Below, one piece after another: positions 60,889-64,000 of a DNA stretch of 64,000 bases (position 1 is its first letter; every line of letters starts with the position of its first letter). The stretch is taken from contig CALSFV010000504.1 in NCBI GenBank assembly GCA_943737045.1, positions 5,001-69,000 of the forward strand, written 5' to 3'. The position numbers were made by a program, and so were the translations under genes. The notes under the pieces were generated by a model that worked only from the letters and a program-made list of their open reading frames with translations, had not been told where the DNA came from and ran no database searches. This DNA comes from Parapristionchus giblindavisi (lineage: Eukaryota; Nematoda; Chromadorea; Rhabditida; Diplogasteridae).

Positions 60889-61753
60889 ATTGGGTCTAGA
60901 GAGAAAGCTGTAATAAAGAAGGAAATAGGAATGAGTCACACTATGAGATGATAAGATAGATAATCGACGTGATCACTATCATACACATAAGAATGGATGA
61001 AATGGCGAAAAAAGATGAAGTCATTTACAGAAACGAGGTCACTGAAGGAATAGCAATGACAGGGAGGTATATCCTATATCCTATTTCTCTCCCGATCTAT
61101 TCATCCTCATTTTGAAAATGAGTATAAGAGAAATGACATGGTCGATATCATTTACTATAACTGGAATGAACGGTAGAGATGAGATTTACAACGTCGTGCA
61201 GAGAGAGGAACGGTCAATCATCTCGCCAGTCAAACAGCATGTCTCGCTCCGCCCCATAGTGCCAGACCGCCTCTAACCATCTAACCACCTCTCACTCGTT
61301 ACCGCTTGAACAGAAATGGGGGATCACATGTGATCACGCTGTTAGGTGATTTTGTTTTACAAAAATCGATAATTGAATCACGGATATCGATTATTGCTAG
61401 ATCGAGTCTAGCCTCATAAAATCGGGGCATGTTATTATTAGACAGCTAATTGTTATTACGCAGGTGGGTAATTATTTCAAGACAAGGATAACCTTAAAAA
61501 CTTAAATTAAATTTTTAAAATGTTTAAAAATGCAAAAAAATCAAATTTGAATTATGGTGAGACACTATTCAGTTATTTCTTAAAAATAGAGAGCTGTGGC
61601 ACGGAACAACAAAATTCGAAATGATGTATCTTCATTGTTGTTTTTTTTTATTTAAAAAAATTTCCATATTGAATAGTATTGAGTAGTGGTACATTTCAGT
61701 TAATGTTGTATTTATTATGTTTCCAGTCTAACCGTTTGTTTTAGTACTAGCAT
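60889..61753. other. Divergent promoter region of polo-like kinase and ALG6
   Basis: Upstream region of two divergently transcribed genes. It contains a perfect 14-bp palindrome GATCACATGTGATC (61322-61335), with an E-box-like CACATGTG core, and two CGATAAT/ATCGATTAT-like motifs near 61370-61400. No gene. Confidence 0.55.
61322..61335. promoter_or_regulatory. 14-bp perfect palindrome, candidate transcription-factor site
   Basis: GATCACATGTGATC is self-complementary and contains the E-box CACATGTG. It lies in the shared upstream region of polo-like kinase and ALG6. Confidence 0.3.
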
Positions 61754-64000
61754 ATGTCCGATTCGTTTATACTCAACGAGGAATATACTAAAAATGGAAA
61801 AAATAGCCTGACGTTCCACGAAGCAGATGAAGTTTGTGTGTTTTAATAGATTATGATTGTACAGTGACATCAACTTTGAATTCTATGATTATTTAGTACT
61901 GTGGGAGAACGCCACGCCATAATTAAATTATCTCTTTTAGCAGCCAAGCAGAAGTATTCATGAATTTCAACAGCTAAAAAAGAAGAAACCATGTGAAGAT
62001 GGACTATCAACTCTTCAAATTCTTACTGTTATTCTATTTGGTCTAATCTTCCAAGCTGTAATCAGTATGGGTGGTTACTCCGGACAAGGAAAAGCACCAA
62101 TGTTTGGAGATTATGAAGCTCAACGGCATTGGATGGAGATTACTTATCATCTACCTATATCGGAATGGTATTTGTTTATATCTTTATCTATTCGATTCTT
62201 ATGATTTAGGTATAACAATTCTACTCGAAACAATCTAAACTATTGGGGACTCGACTATCCTCCGCTTACTGCATATCATAGCTACCTAATGGGAGTGGTG
62301 TATGTTTTGTAATTCATGATTTCGATGTTGATAATGTCATTACAGAGCTCATAATATCAATCCGAATTGGGTGAAATTATTGAAATCTCGTGGAATAGAG
62401 ACATCTACTCATAAGATGTTCATGAGATTATCTGTTATTATATCTAATCTCATAATGTATTATATTCCTGTTGCATTTATTCTCAGTCAAAGAACGAAGA
62501 ATAGTGGTCCTATTCATAATGTAAGAGTTAAAGGGAAACTAACCCCTACACTTGTTTTTTTTCAGTTTTTGAATCCCCGCCATGTTCCCCACTCAGTCAC
62601 AGAAATGTTAAATAGTAAAATTTAGCTGTTGGGATGAGGTCCTGAATCTTGGCATATGTGAGTAGGAACCAGCCGCTTTCCTTCTCTTACTTCCCCTCTA
62701 CAGAAACCTAATTAATCACCTTTCATTGATCACATTTCAAGCTATTACAGTAAGCGGTGGTAGTGTTTTCATGTTGGGATTTCAAACAAAATTCACATGG
62801 CAGGAATTCAAAACTGAATTGTCCGGTTTTTTTTTTCAAATGATTTACTCTCCCTTTAATCGTTTTACATTATATATAATATATTATAAGAAATATATGT
62901 TTAAGGTTAATTATGCTCTTCTTTTTGTTCTATTTCCTGGATTACTCTCAATTGATTATGGTCATTTTCAGTGAGTGATTCATTTATATCTTATATTGTA
63001 TTATCTATTGATTGATAGATACAATGGTATATCACTTGGTCTATTCATTCTTTCATACTATTTCTTCACTAAAAGTAGTCTTCTTCTTGGATCAATTGCT
63101 TATGTTTGTGCTCTCAATTACAAACAGGTATATCCAATATTAATGACTATTCATCTATATTATATTAATTGTAGATGGAATTATATCATTCATTACCTAT
63201 ATTCTTTTTCATCATTGCTCGATCAATAGTATCGATTCCATTGAATATTAGAGGATTCTCAATTGATCCTTATCTATCAATTCTCAATATATGGAGGGTA
63301 TATCATTTAATATGAATTGAATATGAAAAGTATAAATGTATAGGTTGGATGGACAGTTATACTAACAATGGCTACAATTTGGTCTCCAATAGCATCATTT
63401 AGTGGTCATGATGGAGTTATTCAAGTATTTATACGTATGTTTCCATTTGAAAGAGGACTATTTGAGGTATTTTATTATATTTATTCATTGATTCATCCAA
63501 TCAATATATTTGTTAAAGGATAAAGTAGCCAATTTCTGGTGTAGTGCTAATATTCTATTCAAATTCAATCAAATGGATAAGAGTATTATGGTCAAATTAG
63601 CGTATGTTTTCTTTATCAAAAAAAATAATAGATAATATTGTACATATTAAGTGGATTAATGACATTGTTGACTTCTATTCCATCATTATATTATTTGATG
63701 CGTACATCAAGTAATCGTAATCTACGATTAAGTTTATTTATTGTATCATTAAATTTCTTCTTATTCTCATTCCAAGTTCATGAGAAATCAATTCTATTAG
63801 CTGCTATGTATGTTGATATCATATATTATACATAATGAATATGAATGAATTTAGTCCTTGTCTTCTTCTCATTCAAGATCATCCTTGTCTTGCTTTCTCA
63901 TTTCTTCATATTGCTAATACAAGGCATTATTCATTATTCATTAATCATTATTTTATTATTTTCTTTTTTCAGTCTATTTTCATTGTGTATCAAAGATTCG
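61754..64000 (+). CDS. ALG6: ALG6 alpha-1,3-glucosyltransferase (partial, 3' end outside window)
   Basis: This ER membrane enzyme adds the first glucose to the lipid-linked Man9GlcNAc2 precursor of N-glycans. Exon 1 (61754-61831, [13 protein letters not shown]) joins exon 2 at 61941 in phase 0. Signature segments are [100 protein letters not shown] and [11 protein letters not shown]. The acidic catalytic Asp and YPPLTAYHS motif are intact. Multiple membrane segments fit the family. The intron between about 62521 and 62905 is enlarged by a TTAA element. The last 100 or so residues are beyond the window. Confidence 0.93.
62528..62869. mobile_element. TTAA-flanked MITE in an ALG6 intron
   Basis: Inner element 62532-62865 with termini TTAAAGGGA and TCCCTTTAA (TTAA at 62528-62531 and 62866-62869). 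Sub-terminal inverted similarity includes CAGTTTTTGAATCCCCGCCATG against the complement of a matching region near 62797-62830. Arms are imperfect, and no A/B boxes are present. It is of the same target-site class as the 365-bp MITE but of a different family. Confidence 0.75.

Overview
The window is animal nuclear DNA. It is AT-rich and holds about 15 protein-coding genes, most split by very short GT-AG introns of about 40-60 nt. The gene set includes Mi-2/CHD, TDP-43, a polo-like kinase, ALG6, an ACAP-type ArfGAP and a CYP4-like P450, which points to a bilaterian with a compact genome. I cannot name the lineage from sequence alone. There are no bacterial operons, CRISPR arrays or intact tRNA genes. 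|| Layout. 0-14 kb: a two-module cysteine-rich secreted protein (+), then three minus-strand genes: a prominin-like membrane protein, a P450, and a long HEAT-repeat protein resembling PP4 regulatory subunit 1. 14.8-16.4 kb: a large foldback element. 17-22 kb: AGXT and TDP-43 (both +). 22-27 kb: NADK2 and inositol-pentakisphosphate 2-kinase (both -). 27.8-36 kb: ACAP ArfGAP and a probable Elongator subunit 5 (both -). 36-48 kb: Mi-2/CHD3-5 (-). 48.6-54 kb: succinate-semialdehyde dehydrogenase and a DEPDC1/7-like protein (both +). 54-61 kb: polo-like kinase (-). 61.7 kb to the end: ALG6 (+, truncated by the window edge). These are dispersed housekeeping genes and I see no pathway cluster. || The most unusual content is mobile DNA. 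Short introns have been enlarged by elements whose ends and target duplications can be read directly: three TTAA-flanked elements (one nested in a hAT-like element with an 8-bp duplication), a TA-flanked MITE, a TAA-flanked Harbinger-like palindrome, a 120-bp MITE family with 4-bp duplications, a TA-flanked 1.6-kb foldback, two nested palindromic elements in one Mi-2 intron, and a very young, internally deleted LTR retroelement in a polo-kinase intron. || Four otherwise different inverted-repeat families each carry a tRNA-like pair of Pol III boxes (A and B) at a constant spacing of 43-44 nt. In one family the pair has been split by a 120-bp MITE, and subtracting that insertion restores exactly 43 nt. 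This recurrent Pol III promoter module inside DNA-transposon-like elements is my main candidate for an undescribed system. The TDP-43 gene also carries an alternative last intron with its own poly(A) signal, suggesting two C-terminal isoforms.
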